Source: Parachlorella kessleri
Taxonomy: Eukaryota > Chlorophyta > Trebouxiophyceae > Chlorellales > Chlorellaceae
Assembly: GCA_001598975.1 (NCBI GenBank)
Contig: BBXU01002253.1
Location: forward strand, 31,685 to 95,684
Direction: 5' to 3'
DNA length: 64,000 nt
Part shown: piece after piece, positions 11,301 through 23,610 of the stretch
How positions within the stretch are numbered: the first letter of the stretch is position 1
Layout: each line of letters opens with the position of its first letter
Translations under genes and position numbers: made by a program
The notes under the pieces: model-generated
What the model saw: only the letters and a program-made list of their open reading frames with translations
Database searches by the model: none
Told to the model about the DNA's origin: nothing

Positions 11301-14300
11301 AAGACTCGCACTGGCAATGGCCAACTTTCTTGTAGCCTTCTTGTACATAACTATTCTTTCATTACTGTGTTACAGACTACGGGCTGGGCAACTGCGCCAA
11401 CAACCTCAAGCTGGGCTGCGACTGCCTGGGCAACATCCACTACTTCCCCGCATGGCTCAACAACAACAAGGGTATGTGCCTGCCCCTTGTTGCTTGTGGC
11501 AGCCATCTGCACGATGGATGAAACAGTGGCAGTCAGTGGGAAACACCTGCTGGCTGGTTGTTGCAAAGAGAAAGCCTTCTGGCCGGTCTTACCTTACACG
11601 GTGCACTACTTTGGGATTCGTAAGGCTCTGTACCAGACCTGACGTGGCTTGCCCACAGCTCCGGCCGACCTCCCAACCCTGGCACACTTCACCTTCAGTC
11701 CTTTCCACTAGGGGCTGGGCTGCAATCAGGGCATGGCCCACAACTTGTAATGCCTCCCTGCAGGCGAGCCAGTCAAGCTGGACCATGCCGTTTGCATGCA
11801 CGAGGAGGACTATGGCCTCTCCTGGAAGCACGTGGAGTGGCAGACGGGCAAGGCCTGGAGCCGGCGCCTGCGCCGCTTAGTCATCTCCTTCATCTGCACC
11901 GTCGTCAACTACGAGTACTGCTTCTACTGGTACTTCTACACGGTGAGCCTTGCATGCGTAGCCGTGTCTGGCGGGCTGACAGGCTCTGGGGCAGTGATGA
12001 ACAATGCCGCAGCGGCTGCACAGAGGAAAAGGTTGAATGGACCGAAGTCGTAGGGGTCATGCACTGATGTTGTGAAGTATCTTTCTGGGTGCAGGATGGC
12101 AACATTGGGTATGAGATCAAGGCCACTGGGGAGCTGTCAACTACCCAGCCCTCCGAAGGTGGGTTGCTGTCCTAACATACTGCCAGGCTGGTTTATGCAA
12201 GATTAGCAGCCTGTGTGACTACGCCGGGGTGCGAGTGTATGCCCCGTCCGGCTTACTTCTCAGCCGCAGTCGACGCAAGGTGCCTTGCGCTGTGGCAGCA
12301 GCCCCTGCAACTCAGCTTAACAAAACTTGTACTCGCGCCCTCGCGCCCTCCGAGCATGCCCCTGCTGGGTGCATGTCCGCTGGGTTGGGAACGCAGGTGC
12401 CACATGCACCAACGGGCACTCCACAGCCAAACTTGGTAACCCCAGCCAATCCAGGACTTTTTTCTCATTTCACCACTGGTGGTGTTCTCCCTGCAGGGGA
12501 GGACCCCGCCAAGCCCGACTACGGCACGCTGGTGGCTGAGGGCGTCAACGCGCCCTGGCACCAACACATGTTCAGCATGCGCATCGACCCCGCCATCGAC
12601 GACCCCGAGGGGGGCAAGGAGGTGGTGGTGTCAGAGGTGAGTTAGGCAGCGACAGGAGGCTCCCTTGCATATGGCTACTATACTTGCCATTAAGCACTCC
12701 TAACAATTACGGTGTATTGGTAAAGCCTGCATTGACCACCGGGGCACGTCAGTGTGGTGGCTATGAAGATGAAGAGCAAGATCATAGGGCAAGCCCCCAG
12801 TCTAGCCCCCAAGGCCAAACACCACAATGGCGCTTTAGACCTTCCGCACCTGCAGCCAGAGCGATCCTCACACGTGCACATTTCTGCAAGCTGTGTGCAG
12901 GTGGAGGCGGTTGCTGTGCCCCGCGGGCCGAGCAACCCGTATGGCAGCGCCTTTACCGTCAAGGAGACAGAGCTGCTGTATGAGAAGGGTGGGTTTCCTT
13001 GTGCCCGCGTTGGGGTCGAACTGGGCATGCATCAAAGGGCGGAAGGTTGCCGGCAGCTGGTGCCTGGACTGTTGGTCTCCTAAGGTGAAGTTAAGGTGGC
13101 ACCGTGTGTATTATGGATTGCTGAAATGACCCAACCGGAGCTTGGTACTGGATGGGGGGTGGTGGTGCTGCCTGCACCTCTCAAATGTGGTTGTATACTG
13201 AAAATTGCGCATTATAGCGCTGCGCGCGGCGGGAGAATAGTAGTGCGCTCGTCTGATCTTTTCATGCATTACGGCATGCACTTGGTTCTAGGCTACCTGC
13301 TGTGTGTGCTGTGCAGAAGCCCAGCGGCTGGCCGACGGCAACAAGGGGCGGGTCTGGAAGTTCAAGAACCCCAACTCCCTCCACCCTAGCACAGGTTGGC
13401 ACGGCACCGGCACAGTGGGTTTTGAACTGCGTGTCTCAGCAACATGAGGATGAGAGCATCCATGGTAGCGGCTGCTTGTTACCAGTCTGACCTCCATGCG
13501 TGGTTGCTTGCTGAGATCCACCGTAGCTGACACTTAATACTAGCATATACACTTACCATCCCGCCCCCTACAGGCAAGCCGGTGGCCTATACCCTCCTCC
13601 CGCTGTCCTGCCCGGTGCTGCTGTCAGCTCCTGGCAGCGAGGTCGACTGCAAGGCCCAGTTTGCCACCAAGCACCTCTGGGTAACTGCCTACGATGACGC
13701 AGGTAAAGCAACTAAATTCTGCTGACTTTGGCATGAGGCCGCCACGGCCGTGGTTGCGGATACCTGGGTGTGTACCCAGGCATGCTAGTACTGGTGTGGG
13801 GTGGTGGGATGTGGGGCCTGCTGAGCGTTGGAGGAGTGCACAAAGTGAGCATCAACGGTTCCCCTCGCTGACTGTATAATTCCCTTTTCATGTGATGCAG
13901 GCCAGTCCCGCTCATGCTTAATACCCACGCCGGCAGTCCTGAGATCACCGTATGCACCATGTGCTTCTACTACTGCCTGCCAAGGTTAGGGTTATGGTGT
14001 TGGTGCAGAGCGGTTCCCTGCGGGAGACTACCCGCTGCAGCATCCAGGCGGCGAAGGCCTCCCAAAGTGGGTCGCCAAGGTGGGTACATGCTTGTTGTTG
14101 TTGTTTCATCTGATTCACATGGTAAGTCAATCATAGTGTACACCTTCCTGCAGCCCTCCCAAGTCTGACAAACACTGGCAATCGGACCTTTGTCTTGCCA
14201 GCCTCACTGTAGGCTGTCTTGTTGAACCAAGCGGCTGATGTTGCCCCTCCCTACGACTGCTTGTCCCCTGATGCTCTGCTCAAGTGCCGCTTGAGGCATT

Positions 14301-14928
14301 ATTGTTGGCCCTCCCTGAGACTGCTTGTCCCTGACGCTCTGCTCAACTGCTGCCTGCGGCGCTGCTGTTGTACCCTCCTTGAGACTGCTAATCCATGACG
14401 CTGTGCTCACCAGCTGCCTGGAGGCCAGGCCCTCACTGCACTACACTTCTGCATGCCTCGTGAACCTCCCTTCGAGTTATTGTCCCCCCTTGGATCCCTT
14501 GCAGAACCGCTACCTGAAGGGTGCCGACCCGGTGGTGTGGTATACCTTTGGCCTCACCCACTACCCCCGCCCCGAGGACTTCCCAACCATGCCCGTGGAC
14601 GTAGTCAGTGAGTCATCACCAACCCCTCGGCTTGCCCTGCACTGCTGCACCGCTGCACTGGGTGCCACAGTGGTGGTACTGCTTCACTAATTACCTGATA
14701 AGTAGATCGCGGCTGCTGCCTGGCCCTACTGCTTACTGGAATTAGCGGATGTGGTGGAGGAGGTCCCCGCCATGCATGAAACAGGCTGTGCAGCTCAGCC
14801 GGTAGGGGCCCCTGTCACCCACATCTCCTATGTATTCACATGGCGCAGGCTTCCTGATGAAGCCCTCTGGCTTCTTTGAGTTCAACCCAGCCCTGGACAT
14901 GCCACCTGGCCCAAACAAGGGTGAGTAG
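8316..14928 (+). CDS. CuAO: copper-containing primary amine oxidase, 18 exons
   Basis: Oxidises primary amines to aldehyde, ammonia and hydrogen peroxide using copper and a topaquinone made from its own tyrosine. Exons: 8316-8573, 8694-8832, 9227-9363, 9589-9652, 9926-10133, 10356-10431, 10708-10842, 10948-11017, 11376-11471, 11764-11942, 12095-12158, 12497-12636, 12901-12988, 13317-13394, 13574-13702, 14009-14079, 14505-14607, 14849-14928. Total 704 residues, close to plant and bacterial enzymes of this family. The quinone tyrosine sits in TVVNYEY (exon 10). Two copper histidines are in HQH of exon 12 and the third in [11 protein letters not shown] (exon 16). [19 protein letters not shown] and HLWVTAYDD are family blocks. 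The start is the first in-frame ATG of exon 1 and is tentative. The last codons overlap a donor-like GGTGAGT, so one more exon is possible. No clear PTS1 tripeptide at this stop. Confidence 0.93.
14241..14425 (+). repeat. intronic minisatellite, about 64 bp x 3 copies
   Basis: Three diverged tandem copies start at 14241, 14305 and 14368 (periods 64 and 63). Each begins near TTGnnCCCTCC, then GACTGCTTGTCC and GCTCTGCTCA or a variant. They lie in the amine oxidase intron between the exons ending 14079 and starting 14505 and leave both splice sites untouched. Confidence 0.7.
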
Positions 14929-16060
14929 CGCACAGCAGGTTGGCAGCGCTGTTGCCTGGCAAGCTGACAGAACTTTCTAGATGCTTATGGAGTGTGCAAG
15001 CATGCCGGCCGGGCAGGGTGCTGGCTTTTACATAAGGATAGGCGGCATCCTCGATATTGAGGTGGAAGTGACAGTATGCCATAGTGGGGAACTGTGCATT
15101 AGGTAGTTGGGGGTCATTAGGGGCTCAGGCGAGTGGTTACCTGTGACAAGGACATTAAGGTCGAGGGCAAGGAGGCGGTGGTGTGAACCCATGCATGACA
15201 TCTCCTGGATATGACAGACCACTTCGAACCTGTCCGCTTGCAGCAAGCACCCTGGCCAACGGCAAGAGCTGCTGCCATGTCCACTGATGATTGGGAGACG
15301 GCGGGACTGGCTTCACAGCCATCCAGCCAGACTAAGTATGCTGCCGTCATCATGCTGACAGAGCTACGTGCGCACAAAACTGCCCTGTACAGTGTTTGGG
15401 AGGCTTCTATTCTCAGCAATTATGCCATCAACTGTAACTAGGTCACTGTGGGACTTAGTTGCTAACTATCTGCTGCCTGCTCTGCTGCTGTCAGATGCCT
15501 ATCTGGGCGCTGCTTTCCTTGTGAAATGTGCACCCTCCCTCAAAGCTGGCCGGGGCGTGGCAGCCTTTTGTCATCTTGCCATCTTTGACTCTACATCTTG
15601 TTACATTCATATCAAAACTGAGCCCTTGGCTTACAAGCTCGCTGTTGTATTCTCTACTTATGCCTCTCAGCTTGTCGGTCGGTGCCTTTGGCAGCTCCTG
15701 GTGTTGTAACTTTGTTTGTACACCATAATCAGTCATGCCTGGGCATCCGCTTGTCTAGGACTGTGAAGCTCCAGTGGCCGCACATACCTTAACATGATAT
15801 TGAAATCACAGTGCTCAACGCCTTGACGGATTCTGTCGGTACCCTCTGACCTGGCCGACCGAGCTGGCCGGCAGCACGCGCGCCATGAGACGATCCGTTC
15901 CCTACACTCCGGAATAACGAGAAGCTACTAAAATCTCGCAAAACCATCTTACACGCTCAAGAGCCTGCTCTGTGCCTGGCAGGGCGTGCACGGCATGATG
16001 ACCCACACTTTCCCCTCGCTCGGCTAGGCCTCTGACCGCATAAAGCAGCCGACCCAAGCC
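14929..16060. other. intergenic region between amine oxidase and Yippee gene
   Basis: Holds the oxidase 3' UTR and the promoter and 5' UTR of the next gene. Short open frames exist (for example 15211-15441) but show no family resemblance or convincing splice context. Confidence 0.5.
15433..15437 (+). terminator. putative TGTAA poly(A) signal of the amine oxidase
   Basis: TGTAA lies 505 bases after the oxidase stop; a second copy is at 15705-15709. Either could be used. Confidence 0.3.
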
Positions 16061-17787
16061 GTGCTGATGGGAAGGATTTTCCTCGAGTTCCTCAGCGGGA
16101 GGGTTTACGCGTGCAAGTCTTGCAAGTGCCACCTCTCTAGCAGCGAGGACCTCCTTTCAAAGGCAAGCTCTGGGGTCCAGCTTGGTTGTAGCAGCCTTGA
16201 AAAGCTTGGTGCCAGTGGCTTGCCTGCTGATGTTGAGATGTCACTGCTGATGGTTGAAGCTTGGTGCCAGTGGTTGGCCTGCTGATGGGGCTCAGATGTT
16301 GAGACCAGAGGTTTTGCAACATGCTTCTGTCTGCCAGCCTTCAGTGAACAATGTTGGAGAGCAGGAGGGTCCTTTGAAATGATAAAATGGTACAGCTGGC
16401 CAAACTTGTGGGACACATGGTGTTCCTACCTACTTGGCATGAGCAGCGTACACTGCTCCGCGCTGACCGGCATCTTCTGCCTGCCCAGCACCCCCTTGTG
16501 GCAATCGCGTGCATCAGCAGCAGCTCGTGCCACAGTTCAACCCCTGGGCATTCTCCCTGCAGAACTTCCACTCCAGGAATGGGTGTGCCTACCTGTTCGA
16601 TTCAGCCATCAATGTCTCCCTGGGCCCTCTGGAGGAGCGGGAGATGACGACTGGCAGACATGTGGTGCGGGACGTGTACTGCACAAGCTGCGGCCTGCTG
16701 CTGGGGTGGCGCTACGGTGAGGTGCCTGAGGCCTTGGCCTCCCCCCTGGCAAGCGGCGGTGCGACAGCATGCATGCAGGTGGAAGAGTGCACGCTGGTGT
16801 TGGTACTAGTGAATGCAACTGCAGCGGGTGGGTGGTACATGTGAGGAGCGCTGTACCCGTGGGCTGGCTTAGGAAGGGTTGAAGGGAGCAGGCTGGCCGC
16901 CAGCGTGGCAAAGCCAATGCCCCTTATTCAGGAGCTCAGGCTGATCTAGGTTTTCCTCTCCCTCGTGAGTATAGCGTTTAGTAGATCTCTTGCCAAGTAC
17001 CAAGTGGTCTCTGTGTTTGCATGGTGCCACCAGCAATGGGCAGTGCTGTGACGCTACTACTACTAGTGACCTGTCCCTTGCTGACTGGAGTACTCCATGA
17101 GGGAGCTGCCGCAGCCTGGAGTGTGACCTCGCCTTACGGTCCTTATCGGACAGGCAGGGCTGACTGCCCTCCCCCCCCTTCCTGCCTGCCTGCAGAGTTC
17201 GCGTACGAGCGGCGGGAGAAATACAAGGTGGGGCTTTCGCTCCTTACCGTGGCTTGCCTGGGGGCCGCTTCCAGCACTGAAGGCGTGCCCGTCTGGCATG
17301 TCTGTGTTCGTATGTCGGCTTCACATGCTGGAGCGCCGAGGGTCTGTCTTGTCCAACTAGCCATTGTGTTGTGGAGGATCCTGCTGAGGCCCCGCTGCGG
17401 TCCTGCTTTGTACGGTCGCCCTGCTGCCTGATTAGCACATGCCCTGGCGGCGCCTGCCCCCCGCAGTGCTGCTTGCTCCTGGCGTGAGGCTGTCGCACTG
17501 TCACCGCTGGGGCTGCCTTGCAGGAGGGGAAGGTTGTCCTGGAGAAGTGTAAGATAGTCGGCATGGATGAGGCGGCTGCAAGCCCCCTGTCCTCCCTGGG
17601 GAGCGCCTTTGACACTTTGTCACTGTTGTCAGGTGGGACATTCATTCAAAGCCTTCCATTTCCGCTATTTGGTGTTTGCGGGGGCGGGGGTGGGGGGGCC
17701 CTTAGGTTTTTTGTGTGCATCCAGTCAGGTGCAGTGCAGCAATTGCCACTGGAACTGTCACTGTTATCAGGTAAGACACTTGCGTGA
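16061..17787 (+). CDS. YPEL: Yippee-like zinc-binding protein, 4 exons
   Basis: Small nuclear or cytoplasmic protein with the Yippee fold, a beta-tent zinc site shared with cereblon and MIS18. Exons: 16061-16162, 16563-16716, 17196-17227, 17524-17787, giving 183 residues. The four zinc cysteines are two CxxC pairs: YACKSCKCHL in exon 1 and YCTSCGLLLGWRY at the end of exon 2. NGCAYLFDSAINVSLGP, EEREMTTGRHVVRDVYC and EKYKEGKVVLEK follow the family from end to end. Intron 1 is GC-AG (AAG|GCAAGC ... CAG|AAC). The family core ends soon after EKCKIVGMD. The last 70 or so residues are an unrelated Ser/Gly/Leu-rich extension, so a further intron after 17633 is possible. The molecular function of the family is poorly known. 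Confidence 0.9.
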
Positions 17788-19189
17788 GTCATTGCCTTGC
17801 TCGATTCATCGAGAACTGGTACACCTGAGAGGCTCGTTTGGAAGAATAACTTGCGACTGCTGCTGCCTCCGCCGCTGCTGCTACTGCCGCTCGTGTTGCT
17901 TGTGCGCTCTTTCGAGACCCATGGAGGTACACTGAAAGAAGGAGCAAGCAGGTCGGCGGGGTGAGCAAGCAACAAAGACTGCCGCCCTATGCCTCTGCCA
18001 TGCCCATGTTGCAGATGTGGATGACTGCACCTATCTGGTCACCGAGCCAGGTGGCGGCCGCTGACCTGGCATGCCGCTGACCTGGCACCTGCATGAACTG
18101 ATGAGAGTGTCGATAACACATTGAGGAGGGACTGCACTGGAGAGGAAGGCTTCTCGCCTTCAAGATTGCAATCTGAGGGAGGATGCGTGGGGCGACTGTG
18201 TGTGGGCCAAGCACAAGTGCTGGTGGGGCTACCAAGGTGTATAGTAGGAGGGGTTGAGGGTTTAGGGCGCATATTCCCTAGTTTGAAAACTGTAGTGGGG
18301 TGCAAGCTTTATGTCTTAATTGCAGCTGGGCAGGAGATATCGTTGCCTGTGCGGTCCCCCTTTTGCCATCCAATAATAGCGGCCTCCCCTCCCTCCCCAT
18401 TTGCGTGAGCGAAACTCCCATTTTCTTGACCCGGGCTTGCAGCAGACCCTAGTGACTGGCATAGCACTGCAGAATTCCAATCAGTACGTATCATCTCATC
18501 TACCAAACTCCAAATGTACATGTTTGGGTAGGGTGGCAGATACTCTCGATCCCATTGTATATGCCCGCTCTCCATGTGTATATTTCCCTTGCCCTGCCAT
18601 TTGCAGGTCAGCCATCATGCTTTCTTGGCATTTCTTCTTTCAGTCTTGGCATAAATGGTGCCCGACTGCTGTATAGCTTGAAGTATCTTTTTACTTCGTA
18701 GACCCAAGCTTTCCCCTAGCTACCTTCCAACCTCCCCCTATGTTAGGTGCAGACCATGCAGCTGGTGTCATTGATTCACTCTCAGCCTGCATTGCTGGCG
18801 TATAGTTCATAGTTTTGACCCCCAAAACCCATGCGATGCTGTCAGGGATGCTGTTCGGCTGTCACCAATAATTTGCAAGCCTGACAGGTTTGATTACGTC
18901 CAAAAGCCTGCCTCTCTTTCGCCGTTGTCTAGAGCAGGAAGTCTTGGCGTTGGGGGGTATTCACCTCACAGTCTAGCGGCACGCTTTGGCACAAGCGTGC
19001 CAAAGGGTTGGTTCAAAGCATTCTGTGCAAAGGCATGGGCATTTGTAAATGGCAAGTCGGACAGTCCTAGGAAGGCATGCCTTAGACCGCCTGACATCAG
19101 ACAGCTGCTACATGGCCTAGGGTGCGTACAAGGGTGTCAGTTGAACGGCCGTCCGCAGGCCACTAAGGGTGCGCAACAGGCCCCCCTCC
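17788..19189. other. intergenic region between convergent Yippee and VPS26 genes
   Basis: No supportable gene or RNA on either strand. Expected to hold both 3' UTRs. Small-residue and G-rich runs are present (about 17685-17705 lies just before it) but no repeat array. Confidence 0.5.
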
Positions 19190-22100
19190 CTAGGTAGCAG
19201 CCAGTGGTTCTGTGCTACTGAGGAGTGGGGCTGCCTCTGACGGCTCAGCAGCAGGCAAGGCTGCAGGCTCCACTGCTGGCGTGGCTGCTGCTGCGCGCCC
19301 CGCTGGCTGCACGCTGCCAGCATCGCTTGTGCCGCCACCGGCGGCGCTGCTGCTGCCGGGCCCGGCCGGCCCGCTGGTTGTTGCAGGAGGGCTGAACAAG
19401 CTGCTGTTGCCTGCGCTGAGGAGGGGCTTTCTAAGGCCGTCCTCTGGTTGGTCTCGCTCGTCCAGGCGATACAGCGTGATCTCCTGCAGTACAAGCATCG
19501 TAGGCGCCTTCCTTAGTTGTCAGGAAGATACAAGGTTGCCAGCGTGTGTGTGTGGGTGGGGGGGGGGTGTTGCCAGACTCGAACCTCTTGCACGTCATCA
19601 CATACGCCCAGGCGGTACAGCACGATGCCTGACCCTATACAGATAATGCTGGGGCAGTACAATCATCCTGCAGCTTGACCCTCCTTGCCGCACTGCTCGG
19701 CTCCTTCTAGCCGACGTGCACGCATACGAGATGGCTTACAACGCGAACTCATCAGCCCCCCTGCCCCCCTTCCCTCCCAAACCCCACACGCCATCCCACC
19801 CACACACACACCTGCTGCTTGAAGTATCGCCTGTCCTCCTCGTCCACCAGCACCAGGTTGAGGAAGTAGCGCACGCTGAACTTGTTGTGCACGTTCTTGT
19901 AGCTGGGGCTCAACTCGTAGGGAGACAGGAACAGCCTGGTGGGAGGCAAGCAGCAGGGGAGTGTGTCATGCCATGCAAGCTGCAACTCGACTCCAGGTGG
20001 GTCTTCATAGCATTGGGGAGAGACCTACTGGCTCAGAGCTCAGGCAAGGCACAGAGAATAACTGCATAAACCCCTGTCAGCCCAGTCTACCCGTACCTCC
20101 TCTGATTGCATTACCTGCCACCCTAAATAAATGCTGAGCGCCGGCTGCTGCCACCATCTAGCGCAAGATCAATGCAGCATCGGTACAATCCACCACCACC
20201 CTCCTCTGTTGGCATTCGCACCCACCATCAGCTACGAGAAATGCCGTGAGGCTGGGCCTGCGCGGCGCCGAGAATGGCGCTTCCGAACAAGCATACGCGA
20301 GTTCTGTAGCGAGTAGCAGACCTCATACCCCAGGCTTTTGCCAACAGTGCTACACAGCCTGAGCTTTAATGGGTGCGCGGCCGGGGGTTGGTGGACAATG
20401 CGGTGCACCACACGCCAGGAACACGGACTGCCGCAACGCTGAGCCGGGCCTACCACTCTAGCCAGGGCTTAGTTTGACCCTCACCTGATGGGGATGACCT
20501 CCCCCCGCGCCGGCGCCCCGTCCATGATTTCGTACTTGGCTATTGTCTCGCTCTCATTCTTGGCGCCGGCGCCGGCGCCCGTGGTTTCCCGCCGCCGGAT
20601 CTCCAGCTCCATGTGCTTCAGCTTGATGCGCACCTGAACCACAGACGAGTGGGGTCCAGGCATGTTTTCGTCTCAGGTGGGTTCAGGATGGCATACAGAG
20701 CATGCCATACGTAGATGACCTGGGGTTGACAAGCCAGCGTGCATGCAAGGGTGCAAACGTTGTTCGACACACGCCTGCTCTGCAAGGGCAGACATTTCGG
20801 CTGAAGCACTTCAGCTAGCTAGCTCCCGCTATAATGCGCACACTCAACCTGCCAGCCAGCAAGCTCAGCTTACCAGCAGGAAGTAGATCTTCCCCACCAC
20901 GGTGTCCTTCAGCTGGTAGGAGCCCTTGTTGTACTCAAACTCTATGTGGAGGCAGTCCTCAATACCCACCTCCATCTGTTCAGGAAAGGTTTTTGTGTTC
21001 TTTTTGGCACACGTTGGGTTTGTCAGTGCGAAGGAAAAAGGGCGCGCTCCGATGAACACCACCAGAGCAGCCTTCGCAGCTATTTGGCGTCTCTTCTGCT
21101 GCTGGGCAGCCACACAGGGGCACACGCACCCACACCAGCCGCATGACATAAAGTGCACTGCACTGCACAGGTAGCTACACGCATGTTACCGCGGCAATCA
21201 ATCCTTGCAAGCCGCTGACTTTTGTCAGTGACCTTATGACCCCAGTAAAACTGGCCTCAGCCTGCAGTGTCCATGTCTTAAGCTATCTTTGACAACCTAA
21301 ACCCAATGCAGACAGCAATCATGCGCTAAGGAGCAGCCACGATTCCTTGCAGGTTGCTTGCGTCCGGCTCAACCCAAGCTTACTCCAGTAAGCTAGACAT
21401 GCTGACAACCAGTAGGCTATACCTCTTGAAACATAGCTTTACCTTGATGGGCGGGCCCTGCTCTGGCGGCTGCTCGTAGTTGCGAACCCAGAAGGGGAAG
21501 TCTCGCACCACGCTCTGACCCAGCCCCCTGGTCACCGTCACACGCAGCAGGTAGCGGAGCCTGGCCTGCACACCAAGCACTCCATGGCAAGCGCTTCAGA
21601 GTCGGGGGGCAACAGGTAGCCACTCCTTCATGACGCCCCATCCCACAGCAGCGGAGCTGTACCACGGTTCGACTCCATGTTTATACAAGGTTGGCGGGGT
21701 AGAAGACAGCAACCGCCCCCAGTGACGAGGGCCAAGGGCCAGGCTTCCTGATGGTTTGTGCGTATGACTAAGGGCATCAACAATGTAGGTCCTGCCCACG
21801 GCCAGACTCAACCTCGGTGGCAATCCGTGCCAAACATGACATGCGACGGAGAGCCACATGGCATCCCAGTAGATACCCGGATCCCTCAGATCCCACCTGG
21901 AGGCCCCGATACGAGTCGTACTGCATCTCCACATTGTTAAACTCAAACGGCAGCGTCTGTTGAGTGAGCAGCTCTCCTGGCGGCGACAGGTCACGCACTG
22001 CACAGCCCAGCATGCGAAGCAGGGCGTTACATATGCTCCGGGCCAAGGCTTCTCACGGGGAACAGCATGTTTCAGACAGTGCCGAGTCACGCACTGCACA

Positions 22101-23610
22101 GCAACATGCACACCAGGGTGCTGAGCCTCAAGCTTAGTTTACTCGCCAACCGCTGGTCAGCAGATACCATTGGAATACCTGCCACCTGCTCCATGCATAG
22201 TAGTAAGTACAATGTCTGCAATACATAATAAAGATTATGACACATCATCACAGTGTACTCCAATGACCTCAGTGTACTAAGGATATCAGTACCTTCTGAC
22301 CACCTGGCTAACCTTGATATCAGGTTGACTTGCTGCAAAGCGCACCTGCCCACACAGGCACGACCACCATGACCCCCCAAGGCGCCTGGCTCCTCTCTCA
22401 CAACTTCTTCGATGGTGATCCGCACGCTCACTCACCAGCCCCACAACTTACCAGCCCTGTCCACTCTCCACAAGGCATCTCCGCTGCCTCAACCGACCCA
22501 CCTAGTGAGACGAACTCGTGGGGGTGGCTCCGCTCTGCCACCGCAACCGACCCACCTAGTGAGACGAACTCGTGGGGGTGGCTCCGCTCTGCCACCGCAA
22601 CCGACCCACCTAGTGAGACAAACTCGTGGGGGTGGCTCCGCTCTGCCACCGCAACCGACCCACCTAGTGAGACAAACTCGTGGGGGTGGCCCCGCTCTGC
22701 TGCCAGCTCGATCTCCCCCAGCAGCTGCACCCTGATGCCCTGGTGGTCCACCTTCTTGCCGGGGATGGGGGTCACCTTGACCTGCAGGGGTGGACAGGAC
22801 AGGGGACCTCACCTCCCAGCACACCCAGCACCCCTTGTATGCCCATGCCCTATCTACCGTCCCGGAGTCAGGGTTGGTTCAGCTCTGCCCTCCACTGCAT
22901 CCCCTCTGCACGCTCCTCCTGTTGCGGATGCAGCGCTGCCTCCAGATAAACCGCAGCGCTGCCTCGGCTTGTCATATCAGCAGCTCAAGGTGGCAGCACG
23001 CGGTGGAGAAGCGCGGAAGAGGTTGGGGGCCGCACCTCCCCCTGCACGCTGTCCTTGTTTGTGTAGAGGGGCAGCGTCTCCTGTTCATCCTTGCGGCTCT
23101 TGACTGTCACCGTCTTGACTGCCTGGCCGTCAGCCCGCTTGAACTCCAGCTGCACGGTGCAGGCGCTGCCCACGATGCCACCCAGGCCTCCAAACAGCTT
23201 GTTCTGCAGCACAGAAAAGACATATATGGGTGGGCAGCAGCGCATGTAGTGCATGAAGAAGTCTACTTCGATGCAATCCCTGTGCCTCCTGCCCAGATAG
23301 CCGAGTCTGTAGCGCAGCAGTGCTGCATAGTTGAGCTGGAAAGGTAAGCTCAACGCAGAAGATTTGCTACAGCAGGGTGCACAAACTAAACCAGCTGACA
23401 AAGTGCGGGGGGTTAGGCTGCAAGCTGCTCTGCCAGACAGCATGGTCACGCAGTAAAGTGAAGCCTGCCTAAGCAAAGCTGGGTCCCTGTCTGCCAAGGC
23501 TGGCAACCATAAAGCCAGGGAAGGCTCTGCTGGGGCACGGCCGCTGGACAGCCCAACCGAACGTCAGTGTTTTTGCCCAGCAGTCTCTCGCACATCTAGC
23601 TCCTTACCAT
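19190..23610 (-). CDS. VPS26: vacuolar protein sorting-associated protein 26 (retromer subunit), 9 exons
   Basis: Arrestin-fold subunit of the retromer core (VPS26-VPS29-VPS35) that recycles cargo from endosomes. Exons 5' to 3': 23608-23610, 23036-23203, 22664-22781, 21897-21997, 21443-21565, 20874-20975, 20485-20633, 19812-19935, 19190-19483; total 393 residues with the nearest donor of exon 3. It is collinear with animal and plant VPS26: KLFGGLGG start, [96 protein letters not shown]. The C-terminal 90 residues are Ala/Pro/Gly/Ser-rich and not conserved. Exon 1 contributes only the ATG, which is followed directly by the donor GTAAGG. Exon 3 ends inside a 54-bp tandem array that repeats its donor four times. 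Divergent from DCC1. Confidence 0.95.
22491..22706 (-). repeat. 54-bp tandem array x 4 spanning the exon 3 donor of VPS26
   Basis: Four near-identical 54-bp units start at 22491, 22545, 22599 and 22653. Read on the - strand, each contains the exon end encoding HPHEFVSL, then TCACTAG|GTGGGT, the splice donor. The donor closest to the upstream exon is used in the model (last exonic base 22664). The other three fall at 22610, 22556 and 22502. Fifty-four bases equal 18 codons and no stop interrupts the array, so each further donor would add the same 18 residues. Confidence 0.95.

Noticed and set aside
22491..22706. Regular repeats that might be read as a CRISPR array
   Set aside because: The units are head-to-tail without spacers, lie across a coding exon border and sit in a eukaryotic gene.
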